Shown: positions 14,435-14,541 of the stretch, piece by piece | How the letters are laid out: each line of letters opens with the position of its first letter | Position numbering within the stretch: the stretch's first letter is position 1 | Origin: Methylococcaceae bacterium | Lineage (GTDB): Bacteria; Pseudomonadota; Gammaproteobacteria; Methylococcales; Methylococcaceae | Reading direction: 5' to 3' | Length of the DNA stretch: 14,541 bases | NCBI GenBank assembly: GCA_012026715.1 | Contig: VEPB01000134.1 | Coordinates: 1 to 14,541 of the forward strand | Notes under the pieces: generated by a model | Seen by the model: the letters and a program-made list of their open reading frames with translations, nothing else | What the model was told of the DNA's origin: nothing | The model's database searches: none | Program-made: the position numbers and the translations under genes

Positions 14435-14541
14435 CGATCCCCTGCAGCCGCGCTGAGCACCGGAGCTTTCAGCAGGAATCGCCCGAAGGGGCGCCGCAAG
14501 GGCGAAGCGGACGCGCTGAGCGGGTTTGCCATGGAAGGCAA
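14411..14541 (+). CDS. possible start of a further small gene, cut by the window end
   Basis: From ATG 14411 the frame stays open for 43 codons to the window edge (MLLLSMFLRSPAAALSTGAF, then a basic stretch RNRPKGRRKG, then ADALSGFAMEG). GGAG at 14399-14402 lies 8 bases upstream, a good ribosome binding site. If the cassette reading is right, this would be the gene of the next unit, which begins at TTAGCT (14383). The hydrophobic MLLLSMFL start is short, so a signal peptide is doubtful. The opposite strand also has an open frame of 47 codons (14532 down to 14389), so the coding strand is uncertain and the sequence may be non-coding. I do not recognise a family. Confidence 0.25.
   Translation, partial: MLLLSMFLRSPAAALSTGAFSRNRPKGRRKGEADALSGFAMEG
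14449..14521. repeat. repeated decamer and GC hairpin at the window edge
   Basis: CGCGCTGAGC occurs at 14449-14458 and 14512-14521, exactly 63 bases apart. Between them CGCCC-GAAG-GGGCG (14480-14493) forms a perfect 5-bp hairpin with a four-base loop, and GCTGA (14452-14456) can pair with TCAGC (14469-14473). The cluster looks like a structured intergenic repeat, but only one incomplete copy is visible. Confidence 0.35.

Overview
The window is GC-rich, gene-dense chromosome from a Gram-negative bacterium, most likely a gammaproteobacterium. The evidence is the lipid A / outer-membrane assembly block (bamA-skp-fabZ-lpxA-rnhB), the tsaP-dprA-smg-topA-tsaC block and a plant-like GpmI. A free-living type such as a methanotroph or purple sulfur bacterium would fit, but nothing in the window fixes the genus. 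Almost everything reads on the + strand.

Left block (1-7457). The 3' part of gpmI is followed by a membrane-anchored protein of unknown function. Next come a LysM protein resembling the type IV pilus secretin-associated TsaP, then dprA (natural transformation), smg (DUF494), full-length topA with four zinc ribbons, and tsaC (tRNA t6A synthesis). TsaP and DprA are plausibly linked through type IV pili and DNA uptake; topA and tsaC are housekeeping genes.

Middle (7458-8772). A small minus-strand reading frame carries one beta-propeller-like repeat at its C-terminus and looks like a remnant. A phoU gene without pst genes follows, preceded by an extended -10 element.

Envelope block (8850-13874). 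bamA is followed, after a 175-base gap with a perfect TATAAT, by skp, fabZ, lpxA and rnhB. fabZ and lpxA overlap by four bases. lpxD and lpxB, which usually sit inside this cluster, are absent here, and rseP is not upstream of bamA. bamA, fabZ, lpxA and dprA all appear to start with TTG.

Right edge (13875-14541). Base composition visibly shifts toward A/T. A small TPR-like gene is followed at its stop codon by a roughly 97-base imperfect palindrome built like an integron attC site, including one unpaired C in the left inner arm. The proposed 5' end of the element (TTAGGGGC) is largely complementary to the outer left arm of that palindrome. I interpret 13888-14382 as a candidate integron-type gene cassette inserted next to rnhB, with a second unit possibly starting after it. 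This is the most interesting part of the window. The case is structural only: no integrase is in view and the crossover triplet is ATT, not GTT.
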